Part shown: positions 1 through 11,100 of the stretch, in pieces
Numbering within the stretch: the stretch's first letter is position 1
How the letters are laid out: the number at the start of each line of letters is the position of its first letter
Source: Liopterus haemorrhoidalis
Lineage: Eukaryota > Arthropoda > Insecta > Coleoptera > Dytiscidae
Assembly (NCBI GenBank): GCA_963971575.1
Contig: OZ020611.1
Location: forward strand, 228,152,260-228,216,259
Direction: 5' to 3'
DNA: 64,000 bases
Made by a program: the position numbers and the translations under genes
The notes under the pieces: generated by a model
The model's input: only the letters and a program-made list of their open reading frames with translations
Told to the model about the DNA's origin: nothing
Database searches by the model: none

Positions 1-755
1 ACTAGAAATGGGAGTGTATTTGTGTCGATTTTAAGATTTTTGCGAATATTTAACAACAGAAAAATATTTCGAAAAAATGTATTTAATAAAAGTTGCTATA
101 GAAGCAATAACTAATAACTTTTATTTGAGACATTTTTTGATAAAACGAAAAAAATTTCAAAAATTTTTCGAAATATTTTCTATTTTTTATACTTATACAG
201 TGTGAATTATTTACTGTGCAACATGCAGATATCACATTCAATGTAAAAGAAGTGAGTTATTTCAAAAGCAACATAGCCATAAATACTTATCGTATCCATA
301 GAAAAGACAAAATACTATTTTTTAAAATATTTTTTGGACTTTGCTTCTAAGTACATTATTATTTTCGTTTGTATATAAATATAAACAAACTAATAAAAAT
401 TCATTTATTGTTTCTAATTTACTATTTTTTAGCCGTCTAGGAACTTGTCAAATGTAAAATGACTATTATATTTAATCACCACTGCATATCTGTTGCTATG
501 GATATGAGCTTGCTTTCATAATTTGCTATGTTGCAAATGAAATAACTTATTTCATTAACATTATATGTGTAACATGTATGTTGCTCGTTAAAATTCACCC
601 TGTATGTAACGTTTCTATGGCCATGATAAATAATATCTCTGTTAGAAAATATTAGGCCAAGTTATTTCTACTTTGCTGCTAGAATGTATTTTATACAAGT
701 ACTTTGTGATGGTGGTCGGTCCTGTGGTGGCCAGAGCTGATTTTTTTTGTCGTCA
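1..755 (+). repeat. dispersed repeat alpha, copy 1
   Basis: Starts ACTAGAAATGGGAGTG and contains a TTTGAGACATTTTTTGATAA block. The same blocks recur at 47771-47960 (same orientation) and 36240-36575 (opposite). No coding potential. Class unknown; the left end is outside the window. Confidence 0.6.
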
Positions 756-932
756 AGATATGTAAAAATGTATTAAAATTTTTAATAAAAGTCATTCGTT
801 TCCATGGTTTTACAGTTGGAATTTTTCACATCCCAACGTGAAATATGAAATAACCCAAGCAATTTCGCTTTTCGTGACAACCTAAGAGAACGAAATTCCC
901 ATTAGTTCCGCCTAAAGATTTGGAATAGCCTG
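756..932 (+). repeat. half copy of palindromic TA-MITE (TTCCAAACG family)
   Basis: Carries only the right arm of the family: TTTCCATGGTTTTACAGTTGG, ATGAAATAACCCAAGC, CGTGACAACCTAAGAGAACG and the terminus GGAATAGCC. The left arm is missing. Confidence 0.65.
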
Positions 933-1148
933 TACGTATTACAAAATGTGGCAGATAATATCTTTATTTATTTTATTTATTTTTATTTTTTTCGAAATAA
1001 ATCCGGCCTACAATAGTTTTTTCGGGCCAATCATCAAAATCCTTTGATAGTGATTAGTCGCGAAATCTTAAAAAATGCTGTATTTTATTTTTATTTAGAT
1101 TCAATAAGAAAATCATCGTTCACCTTTCTTTCGCTCAGTCTCTATTTA

Positions 1149-1892
1149 CGAGGGATGTTTCCTAAATTCTGGGAATTGTGCTAAAATTAAATTACGCAGA
1201 ACTTATAGGCAATGTTATTGGTGCCAGACAAGTCTTGACATGTTTATGCAACTATTGTGCAATATTGTTCAGTCGGATTTAGGTGTTAGACTGATATAGA
1301 CGCGTTTTCATAGCACTGTTTTTGTATCCATGGAAGACGCAGCAAAATCTCAAAGAGCAATAATTTTCTTTTCGTGGAAAGAAGGTGTGAAAACATCAGA
1401 AATTATTCAGCGTCTGCAAGGAGTATTTGGTGAGTCTGCAGAATCCAAAAGTACTGTTTATCGGTGGATCGATCGTTTTAAAACCGGTAGAATATCACTA
1501 GAAGACGATCCACGCAGTGGGCGCCCAAGCACGTCGGTAAATGAAAGAAACATTACTGCCGTCGAAGACCTACTGAAAGAGGACAGGCGAATGGCTATTC
1601 GTCAAATTAGTGTGCGCCTAGGGATAGGTACACGACAAGTTCATGACATCTTGCATGATTGTTTGGGCGTTAGCAAGGTTTCGCCGCGCTGGGTGCCAAG
1701 GCTGTTGGGACCAGAACAGAAACTCAATAGGAAAGTTCTTTGAGGACGGCTTAAAAAAGTTAGTTTATCGTTGGGATAATTGTATTCAGTTAAATGGAGA
1801 TTATGTTGAAAAACTACATTGTAATATTGACGAAAATTAACAAAATAATAAAAATTATAGCTAAATTCCCAGAACTTTGGAAACATCCCTCG
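1149..1892 (+). mobile_element. internally deleted mariner element
   Basis: Imperfect terminal inverted repeats (CGAGGGATGTTTCC at both ends) lie inside a duplicated TA (1147-1148, 1893-1894). It holds transposase head and tail but no catalytic core. It sits in intron 7 of copy A, 6 nt from the donor. Copy B at the same place (34440-34509) has the unoccupied sequence. Confidence 0.9.
1330..1840 (+). pseudogene. mariner transposase relic, DDE core deleted
   Basis: Residues 1-130 carry the two helix-turn-helix motifs of mariner transposases (SKSTVYRWIDRFKTGR, DDPRSGRPSTS, then QVHDILHDCLG and VPRLLGPEQK). The reading frame then jumps to the C-terminal end (FEDGLKKLVYRWDNCI, NGDYVEK). The segment with the catalytic aspartates is gone, so it cannot transpose by itself. 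The N-terminal 137-codon frame is uninterrupted. Confidence 0.88.
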
Positions 1893-1900
1893 TAATTTAC

Positions 1901-2113
1901 CTTCAGTACTACGCAAACAATGATTACTGTTGTCACTATAGCCAATGCTCCATAAGAAATTAAAAGCATAATTCTTCTACCAACTTTGTCTACTAGTAAT
2001 ACTACAATAATGTTGGCCAGTAATCCAACAAATCCTACACCAATACTACAGAAAGTTGCATGATCATGGCTTATTCCTGCGTTCACGAACATTTCTGTTG
2101 AGTATGACACCAC
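1901..2113 (-). CDS. copy A coding exon 7 (helices 8-9)
   Basis: 213 nt, phase 0 at both ends. Acceptor is a poly-T tract with CAG; donor is GTAAATTA. Encodes VVSYSTEMFVNAG, helix 8, VDKVGRRIML and helix 9 ending VVLKV. A mariner copy begins 6 nt inside the next intron, and a truncated dispersed repeat ends about 10 nt upstream of the acceptor. Confidence 0.88.
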
Positions 2114-5100
2114 CTGAAAAAAAAAAATTGATGTGAAGTGTGAATTTTCACACATTTCAGGCTTGTGTAGGTATTTAATAAGTGTAAGAAGCCAACAGAA
2201 TACTAGATGTCTAGGACAGTATTTGTTCTATAATCACATCAGAATCAACAGTTTTTTGATAATCACTTCTTCTTTATTTGACAAAAATCTCAGCGTTTTT
2301 TCTACATTTGCTTCGTATTTGTCTTCATTAGATTAATAAAAAATATATTGATAAATGGCTTAATTTTTTTTAAATTTCAGAAATGTATTTCGCACTATTA
2401 ACAATCTGTTATTTGTTTTATAAGTATTTTACTACTACAAATGATTTATTCCTCTTTGATACTTTACAAACAAATATCTAATTTAATTCAAAAAATAGGT
2501 TAATTCATAGCGTATAATAGTATAATAAAATAACTGCACAGTCCTGAACTCCTAACTGAACTGAAGTTGAGTGTAGCATGGTAACTCGGTTCGCAACTAT
2601 TTAAAAAACTAGCAGGCCCGTTGCCAACAACGTTGGCAAACTGATATCGAATAAAACTCAATATAAGCAGGAATCAATTATTAAAATTTGCATGATTCTG
2701 CGTATATTAACAAAACAAAAACGTTTCTTGACTATACCTAGGAAATTCTAAAAAGCTGCTTAATGCGTGTCGTTTAAAAATTAATATCGGGCCGGGTATG
2801 GCCCGCGGGTCATATGCTAGACATCAATGGTATAGCGGTTTCTGATTATACCTAGGAAATCCTAAAAAGCCGCTCAATGCTTGTCGTTTAAAAATTAGTA
2901 TCGGACCGGATACTGCCCGCGGGTAGGGATGGGAATTTATTTTTGAATATCGATATATGCGCGATTCGATATATCGTACGTGTGATATCGATATTCGATA
3001 TATATCGAAGTAAAAATATCGATATTTTCGATATATCGAAAAAACTAACACGTAACATGTAAGATATATAAATTACAGTTTTTTTTTTTTTTTTTGGCTT
3101 GGCGGGAAAAAAGTCGCCCCTTGACAGACAATCACTTTACCGTTAGTACTCACCAACCAACTTTCTAATATTTTCCTAGTTAACTGCTCTCTTAATTAAA
3201 TATATATATATATATATATATGCTGTTCACTTTTGTAAGGACAAACCAGATCTTTTTGGTTACTTTTATAGTGTATTACGGACTTTAAATTAAAAATATT
3301 CCTTACGCTGTAAAATCGACTTTAGATTTATTGGTTATGATCATTATTAATAAAGTGAAATTTTTTATAATTTTTTAATACCAACATGACATACAATTTC
3401 AAAGGTGCAAATTATTGAAATCAAAATTTCGTCTTACAGGCTATTCCAAACGATTAGGCCGAACTAAATGGAATTTTCGTTATTTTAGGTTGTCACGAAA
3501 AGGGACATTGCTTGGGTTATTTCATGTTTCAGGTTTGGTATGTGAAAATTTAAAATTCCAACAGTAAAACCATGGAAACGAATGACATATGTCAATTTTT
3601 TTTTTTTCATATTTTGATGACAAAAAAATAAATAAATGGGAAATTTTTATTAAGAATGACAAAAAATTTAAATGCAATGAAAAGGACATTTTATAATGAC
3701 AATCAATTTAATCTCGAATTTGCAATGTGAGTATGATTTACAAAGCTTAAACAAAATGACCAAAAGTCCGACTTAATAGATAAAAATTACTAGATTTCAA
3801 AATCTAGTTCCGCCTAAACGTTTGGAATAGCCTATAGTTTGTTTTTACAAAAGTGAACAGCATATATTTAAATGTAAAAAAGATTCAAGAATACCGATAT
3901 TTTGTGCGAATATCGATATTTTGCGCGATATATCGAATTTCAAATATCGATATAAAAATATCGATATATTTTTCTAAAGTATCGATATTTTCGATATATC
4001 GATATATCGTTCCCATCCCTACCCGCGGGCTATATGTTGGACATGAATGGTATAGTTGTTTCTGATTATACCTAGGAAATCCTAAAAAGCTGCAAATGCG
4101 TGTCGTTTAAAAATAAATATCGGGCCGGGTGCGGCCCGTGGGCCATATGCTGGACCTCAATGGTATAGCTGTTTCTGATTATACCTAGGAAATCCTAAAA
4201 AGCCGCTCAATGCGTGTCGTTTAAAAATAAGTATCGGGCCAGACACGGCCCGCGGGCATAACGTTAATTGACACAACATTCTTTAATTAAGCCAAGGTAT
4301 ATACTGAGTGTAGAGCTAAGAGCTATATTCTCGCTAAGGCTAAACACATAGTGAAGCAGAGAGCAAAGCAGCGATGAAAGCGGAGAGCAAAACGGCGAAA
4401 TTAAATAAATGAATTCCTGTTAACACGCGCATAGTGGACCGTACTGCAGCGAGGTTATAGTCGAGCAAAGCGACGCGTTCAAACAATTTTGATTTCTCTG
4501 CTATTATCGTTGCTAAAATAGTTGTTTAAAATGGATATTGAGGCATTTACAAGTAGTTCTCATTTATAAGAGGTATTTATAGTAGGTTCCGATTGAAATT
4601 TATCCATTTTTTACCAATTTAAGTTGAATTTTTTCCAAAATATAATCAAACGTTGAAATACTCATGCGAAAATAAGAATGAAACTTTTCTGGATGTTCGC
4701 GGAGTTGCATATAGAAATGATGATATTCACGGTCTACTTTTATTTATTCTGTGAACGCAATGTTCACAGAATAAATAAAAGTGCAATAGCGTGCAAGGTG
4801 CAATACTAGAAGGTGCAATACCTTCTAGTGTGTTTATTTTTATTTTTTAGTAAATACCAAATTTTCAGGGAACAGTTTTCTGTTAGTAAAAAATCCATTA
4901 TAATTTTGTGAACTTTCTGCTCGATTTTAAACGCGTCACTATGTGTAGACACTCTTTTATAAGCGCGACATTCTTTCTCTGTTTTACTCTCCGCTTTCAT
5001 AGCTGCTTTGCTCTCTGCTTCACTATGTGCTTAGCCTAAGTGAGCTGTTGTCGGAGAACGTCGCTTTGACTGGTGGGGAGCGACCGACCACACACCTCAA

Positions 5101-8100
5101 GCCCCGCTAGCACCTAGGAACTTAGCGTTACGAGGATACACAGAAATTAGGGCTTTTATATATGTAATATATATTTATTTTATATTATTAATTTCAAAAA
5201 AATTCACGCACTATCTTAGCTATAAATACAAAAAATCTATAACATTATTAGCCATAATTAAGCCATGAATTAAAACTCGGTTCGTAACTATTTGAAAAAA
5301 TATATTTATTTTATATTTTTAATTTCAAAAAAATACACGCACTATCTTAGCTATAAATACAAAAAATCTATAACATTGTTGGCCATAATAAAGCCATGAA
5401 TTAAAAAAATAATTAATTATGTCAAAAACACAAAAACTGCAATATTTTTCAGAAACACAATCTAAGCAAAAATTCCTTTCATACGTTTCCAGCTCAGATC
5501 AATGTACATTACCTACATTTTTTCAGGTCATTGGTTTAACCCTTTTTGGTAAAAGGGTGCGGGATAAGATCTTTTGCACATTTTTGGCTAAAATCGTGTT
5601 AAAAGAAACGAATTTAAAAAAACTATATATCGTTCCATAATCTACGTCTTAAGAGCTTTCTTTTGATACCACGCAATAAATTTAAAAAATATATTTTTGT
5701 TTGTCAACGTCACAAAAAAATCGATATTTTTCGAAAAACTTATCTAATCAAAATTTCCTGTTGAACTATTCCGGGTCTCATCAATGTACATTATTGAGAT
5801 TTTTTTCAGATTTTTAGTTCAACCCCTGTGGGAGATAGGGTGGGGGACAAAAGTTTTTTGCTATTATATTGCAAAGATCTTATATGATATTGAAAACCAA
5901 CCAATATTTATCGTCTCGACCTAAAATATTGGACAGAATGAAACAATAATGCGCAGTATAAGATGCGCATATCCATGTGACCGAGCGAAGAACTGTTCAT
6001 CTGTCAAACATATTTCCAGGTTATTTAGTATCAACTTAAGCAATATTTTTTCTTATTTTGTTAAAAATAAATAGGATTTAGCTGTTCACATTCTTAGGAC
6101 ATTTATATATACGTTTGGATTTTTTCAACATCTTATTATCCAACATACTTAACTAGTGACTTACTTATCTAAGGTGACCATAAAACATTCCAATCCGGGA
6201 AAAAAATACCGGGGAAATAATTTAATTTTTTTTTTAGGTTATTTTTGTAGATTTTTTTTAAAACATTTCTGTTACAGAACAACTGTAACTGTGGTACAAC
6301 TACTCAACTGTTCTGTACAACTACTCTTGATTACAATTTCTATACTTCTCATTTATTTATTCAAGTTGGGTGTTATGCATAAAACAAATTCAACGAAATC
6401 ATTATTAATATAATACGTTTTTATTTTCTTTAAACTATTTTATAACGATAATAATGACAACAATATTTTTTGATAAAGAAAAATCTTAGTTTTATAGACA
6501 AAAATAATAATAACAAATAATAAATAAAATAATAATTCCCTTCAATTTCAAATGTAATAAATTAGAACAAAAAATTGATGTGAAGTGTGAATTTTCACAC
6601 ATTTCAGGGTTTTGCAGGTATTTAATAACTGAATGATGATTATTTGGGATGCCAAAACAAATTTTATGTCAAAATATTTTTTTATGAATTTTAATTCGAA
6701 TGTCTAATACCATTATTTAAGTTTCTAAATATGTGCAGTATTTTTTTTTTTTATAGCAAGGTTCATTAAGATTTTGAAAATTGCGCCTATGGCTTCTATT
6801 GGTTGCTTAAATCATTAGCCCCGCCCTCTGATTTCGTATACATCAAACAGAATTAAATTATAATTTCAACACTTCCCACTGGTTATTAAATTTACGCTTT
6901 TAAAAATTAAATGCAACATTTACCAAAATATAACTAGAATTTTGACAAAATAATTTAAACAAAAGAAAACTGCAAAAAAAAACAAAAATAATTAAAATTG
7001 ACAGGATTCGAACTCAAGTTACCTGTTTGACAAATTAGAAAACCAATTACTAAACGCACATCGCTATGAGCGCTGACGTATCAACTTGGTTACATAGTGA
7101 ATTAAATATTTAACATATTTTGGTTAAAAACACAAAAAATGCATTATTTTCCGAAAACATAATCTGATCAAAAATTCCTGTTGTACTATTCTGGTTCACA
7201 CCAATATACATTACTTAGAATTTTTTCAGATTTTTAGTTTAAACCATCTGGGCTACAGGGTGTGGGACAAAAAATTTTTTGCACAATTTTGAGAAAAATC
7301 GCGTCTAAATAATTTATTTTGCAAAAATAAAATTTTGATCGTTAATCCACGTACTAAGGGCTTTCATTTGATACCCTACTCAGAATTTTAAAAAAATATT
7401 TTTTTTTTCGATGAGTACATATTTGTTTATATTTTTAAGGGGATATGTTTTTTAGATGTTTTAGTATTTTTCCTATGTGCGGGTCAAAAAGTTGTACAAG
7501 CATGCCAAATTTCAACTCTCTAGGTTTAGCCGTTTGGCTACAATTTTTACCGAACAGACAGACAGACAGACAGACGACAAAATGACGGTATAAGGGTTTT
7601 TTGGTCATACCTACAAAACCCTAAAAACGGTACGGCTTTGCGAATCCAGGAGATTTATTGATTTGGGACAAAGATTAATATCATCAGCCTTAAAAAATTG
7701 GTAAACAGTGTGGTCCATTCTAGGTTAAGTACAATTATTTGAATTCTGTCAACTTACAAAAATAGACGTAGTACGCATCAATCGGTACAGATTCAAAGCG
7801 ATAAATATTTGATGGATGAATAAATGATTTCTGAACAAAATTCTCAACGCAATAATTATCGTACGATAAATCGTACTATAGTGCGTTCAAAGGTGAGTTT
7901 GCAGTACAGGGCATATGAAGTAGTTCTTTTTCATACTCTCTAATGGGTTTACACAATGACGCTATCCTTTTCTTGCTTGTCGACGTTGTCAGCTCTAAAA
8001 CGATCTGTGAAGACGCAGTATTCTACAAATGGCCATTTGTTTTTGTTGAGTGTTATTTTGAGTTTTATAAGAGTTGATTTTTGTAAATCATACGAGTTTT

Positions 8101-11100
8101 TCATATTATTATAATCGACACATTTGACACTTTTACAACATTTGGCAACACCGCTCCCATTTGCCATAAGAGCTATACTGCAAACTCACCTTTGAACGCA
8201 CTATAGATTCAAATCGAGAAATTGCATCATGTACTACAGGCTTAAAAATTTTGATAATACTTACCGCATTTATGCCTGTAAACTGTTGAAGTATTGCCAA
8301 AACAATAGCAACAATGATTGGTTTCCTTAAATATTGCATCTTACAAAAATCTTTTAATTTAACTGGCGGCAACTTATTCCTTTCCTCCACTTCAATTATC
8401 ATTTTTTGTAACTCAATAGCCGCTTCATCTTCGTTAAAACCATACCATATTAAGGCTAAAAAAATAAATAAAAAAATAAAAAACATATTAAAATAAATCC
8501 GTGGCTCTTAATCAGGATCCCGTAGATATAAGGGGTGGTTGAATAGTAATCGGCCTAGACAAGAAACAATTTATTTCTCAACATAGTCTCCTTTTAGAAC
8601 TATGTAATATAATGCTATATAATGCTGGGAGGAAAGAGCCAGAAAGGAACATGGGATGAGATGAGAAAGGAGTATTACTGGAGATTCGGAGTGGATGCGA
8701 CAGAAGTGGAAAGGAGAAGAAATGAAGGGATAAGCGTGATTAAGGAGATGTGGAGGAGGGATAAGGAAGTGGGGGAACAAGAAAGAACAGTCAGAATAGA
8801 CAAATCAAGGAGCGCAGGCAATATAACAAAATAGCCCCAGAACAATTGCTCTAAATGCAAAGGTCCGAAATGAATATAAAAAAAAAAGGAGCGCAGGGGG
8901 ATATAAGGAGATCAGAACTATAGGGGTACCAAGCTACTTGAAGGGAGAAAGAAGAAGGTCAGGAGGGAGGGTTAGGAGGATTGCGAGGCTAAGGTGCGAG
9001 AATGTAGAGAGAGGAAATAGTTATTGGAGGAAACAGGAGGATAAGATGTGCAGGGAGGAGGAAGAAGATGTAGAGCACCTCGCGAAGAGGTGTAGGGAGA
9101 TGACAGTGTGGTCGGGGAACAGATTCGTTCTCAACTGATTAGACCTGTTGCACGAAGATGGAAGGGGGGAGAGGTGGACGAGGGAATTAGAGGCAAGACG
9201 GATTGAGATTGGGGAAGGATAACAGGAAGGTGTAAAGGAAGGAAGGAACCGGCCCGGCGGGAAGCATAAGGGGGAAAAGGAAGGAAGGGGGCTGAGGTTA
9301 CCTGGGAATGGGGAGGAAGGAAGATACATAGGAGGAGGGGTGAAGAAATGGTTGGAAGGGAAGAGAATGGAATAAAATAAAATAGTAATGTAATGTATGG
9401 TTAATATGACGATGGGATGTTGATATGAGATATGTTTAGCAATTGTAGTGAATACCCTAAACACTGAAAGGTCGAGGGGAAATATATAGAACACTGAAAG
9501 GATTATATATAGAACTATACACTTCGTTCAACGATTCTCCAATTTTTCTATACCCTCCGAATAATACGATTTTTCGAAGCCCTCAAAATAGACCTCTGTT
9601 TCAGCGATGACCTCTTCGTTCGACCCAAATCTTTTACCTCCGAGCCATTTCTTCAAGTTTGGAAATAAATGATAGTCGCAAGGGGTCAAATCTGGCGAAT
9701 ATAGTGGATTCGGAACCAATTCGTAGCGCAATTCATGAATTTTTGCCATTGCAACTGCGCACTTGTGGATCGATGCGTTATCCTGGTGGAACAGCACTTT
9801 TTTCTTCGCAAAATGTGGCCGCTTTCACAAATCTGCGTCGAATCAGTCCAACAGCTCTGCATAATATACGCCCTTGATCGTTTTGTCCTTTTCCAGGTAG
9901 TCGATGTGAATGATACCGTGCGCATCCCAAAAAACTGTGGCCATGACTCTGTTGACCGACAGACCCACCTTGGCCTTATTTGGCTTCGATTCGCCAGGAA
10001 CAATCCACTGTTTTGGCTGTTCCTTGGTCTCTGGTGTGTTGGGATGGATCCATGTTTCGTCCACGGTTACGAAACGGCGCAATAAGTCCTTCTTATCGTG
10101 GTTGAACATCGCCAAACATTCCTTCGAAGTGGTCAGACGATCGCGTTTGTTGTTGACTGAAATAATTCCCAAATATTCATGCAAAATGTTGAGCACACGT
10201 TCGGTTGAGATGCCCGTAGTCTCAGATATCTCGTGCTTAGTCACTCGTTGATCATCGATTATTCCATGGATTTTAGCGACCATTTCCGTCATGGTAACCT
10301 CTTTTGGACAGCCTGGGCACTCATCATCAAAAATTCTTTTACGACCGCTTTTAAATTCAGCTGTCCAATATTTAATTGTTGATATCGAAGATGCAGAGTT
10401 CCCATAAACATCGTTTAATTCGGTGTTGATCTCACCGTTCGTTTCCTTTTTCAAAAACAGTACCTAACCACTGCACGATATTCGATTTTATTCATTTTTG
10501 TAAAAATGCAAAAGTTGACGCTTTCAATGACTGTCAAACACAAACTAAATGACGCAACTGGTTGAATATTTTACAGTAGTCATTTCAAGGTTAGGATTTA
10601 CGAATAACAACATTGATTTGATTCTGGTGTTGCCTTTTTTGCCTAGGCCAATTACTTTTCAACCGCCCCTCATATATGAATGGATACCGCGAATTTTGCA
10701 GAATTAACACAGACGCAGTGGCGTGATGTCCATGGAAGCAAGATGTAAATATTTTTTTGTGAAATATCTTTAGCTATAAAATAATTTATTAATTTATTTA
10801 CTATTTGTTATATTAGAATATAGTTATAAACATTACTTTAAATTAGTTTAATGTATAAAGCAGGGATGGAGAGTCGGAGTCGGAGTTGGAGGTCGGAAAA
10901 AGTTATCGACTCATATACAAGTATTTACTGTCATACGTTTTACAAATAAAATTGATACGGTTATAGTGTGACACCTATTGCCCCAAAGAAGTTATATTTG
11001 CACAATACAGGTAGAATTCGATATACACCGGTTCGATATACGCCGGTTCGATATACGCCGATTCACTTTTACGTTTTCGCTGAATTAACTGTCGTACGTC

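Larger units (their letters stand above)
2924..4021 (+). mobile_element. hAT-type MITE with TCGATA-rich ends
   Basis: Termini TAGGGATGGGAA / TTCCCATCCCTA are flanked by an exact 8-bp duplication CCCGCGGG (2916-2923, 4022-4029). Subterminal regions are packed with ATCGATAT/CGATATATCG motifs. No transposase. It interrupts a 114-bp minisatellite unit: removing 1106 bp restores the 114-bp spacing exactly. It holds the foldback element 3221-3862. Confidence 0.9.
2609..5163 (-). mobile_element. non-autonomous Helitron, copy 1 (with nested elements)
   Basis: On the minus strand the element ends in a perfect 8-bp hairpin (TTGCCAAC-GTT-GTTGGCAA) followed by about 11 nt and CTAG-T, the Helitron 3' signature. 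The other end (ATATATAAAAGCCCTAATT in transcription sense) lacks a clear TC. It carries units of a 114-bp minisatellite and an internal Harbinger MITE, both shared with the copy at 60972-62391. A hAT element was inserted later at 2924. The flanks belong to one unit of a tandem duplication at 5164-5405, which gives the empty-site reference. Confidence 0.75.
8529..10672 (-). mobile_element. mariner element with nested LINE fragment
   Basis: Inverted ends TAAGGGGTGGTTGAA / TGAGGGGCGGTTGAA lie inside a TA duplication. It encodes a nearly full transposase on the minus strand, split by a LINE insertion at 8604-9509. It lies in intron 5 of copy A. Confidence 0.9.

Noticed and set aside
7556..7576. 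GACA/CAGA runs (also 62819-62858, 47622-47655, 50705-50735) as independent microsatellite loci
   Set aside because: At least three of the four are integral to the beta repeat 3' end; the 47622 run belongs to an alpha copy.
9021..9494. 157-codon minus-strand frame rich in Pro/Ser
   Set aside because: Antisense of the purine-rich LINE fragment; low-complexity and without a domain.
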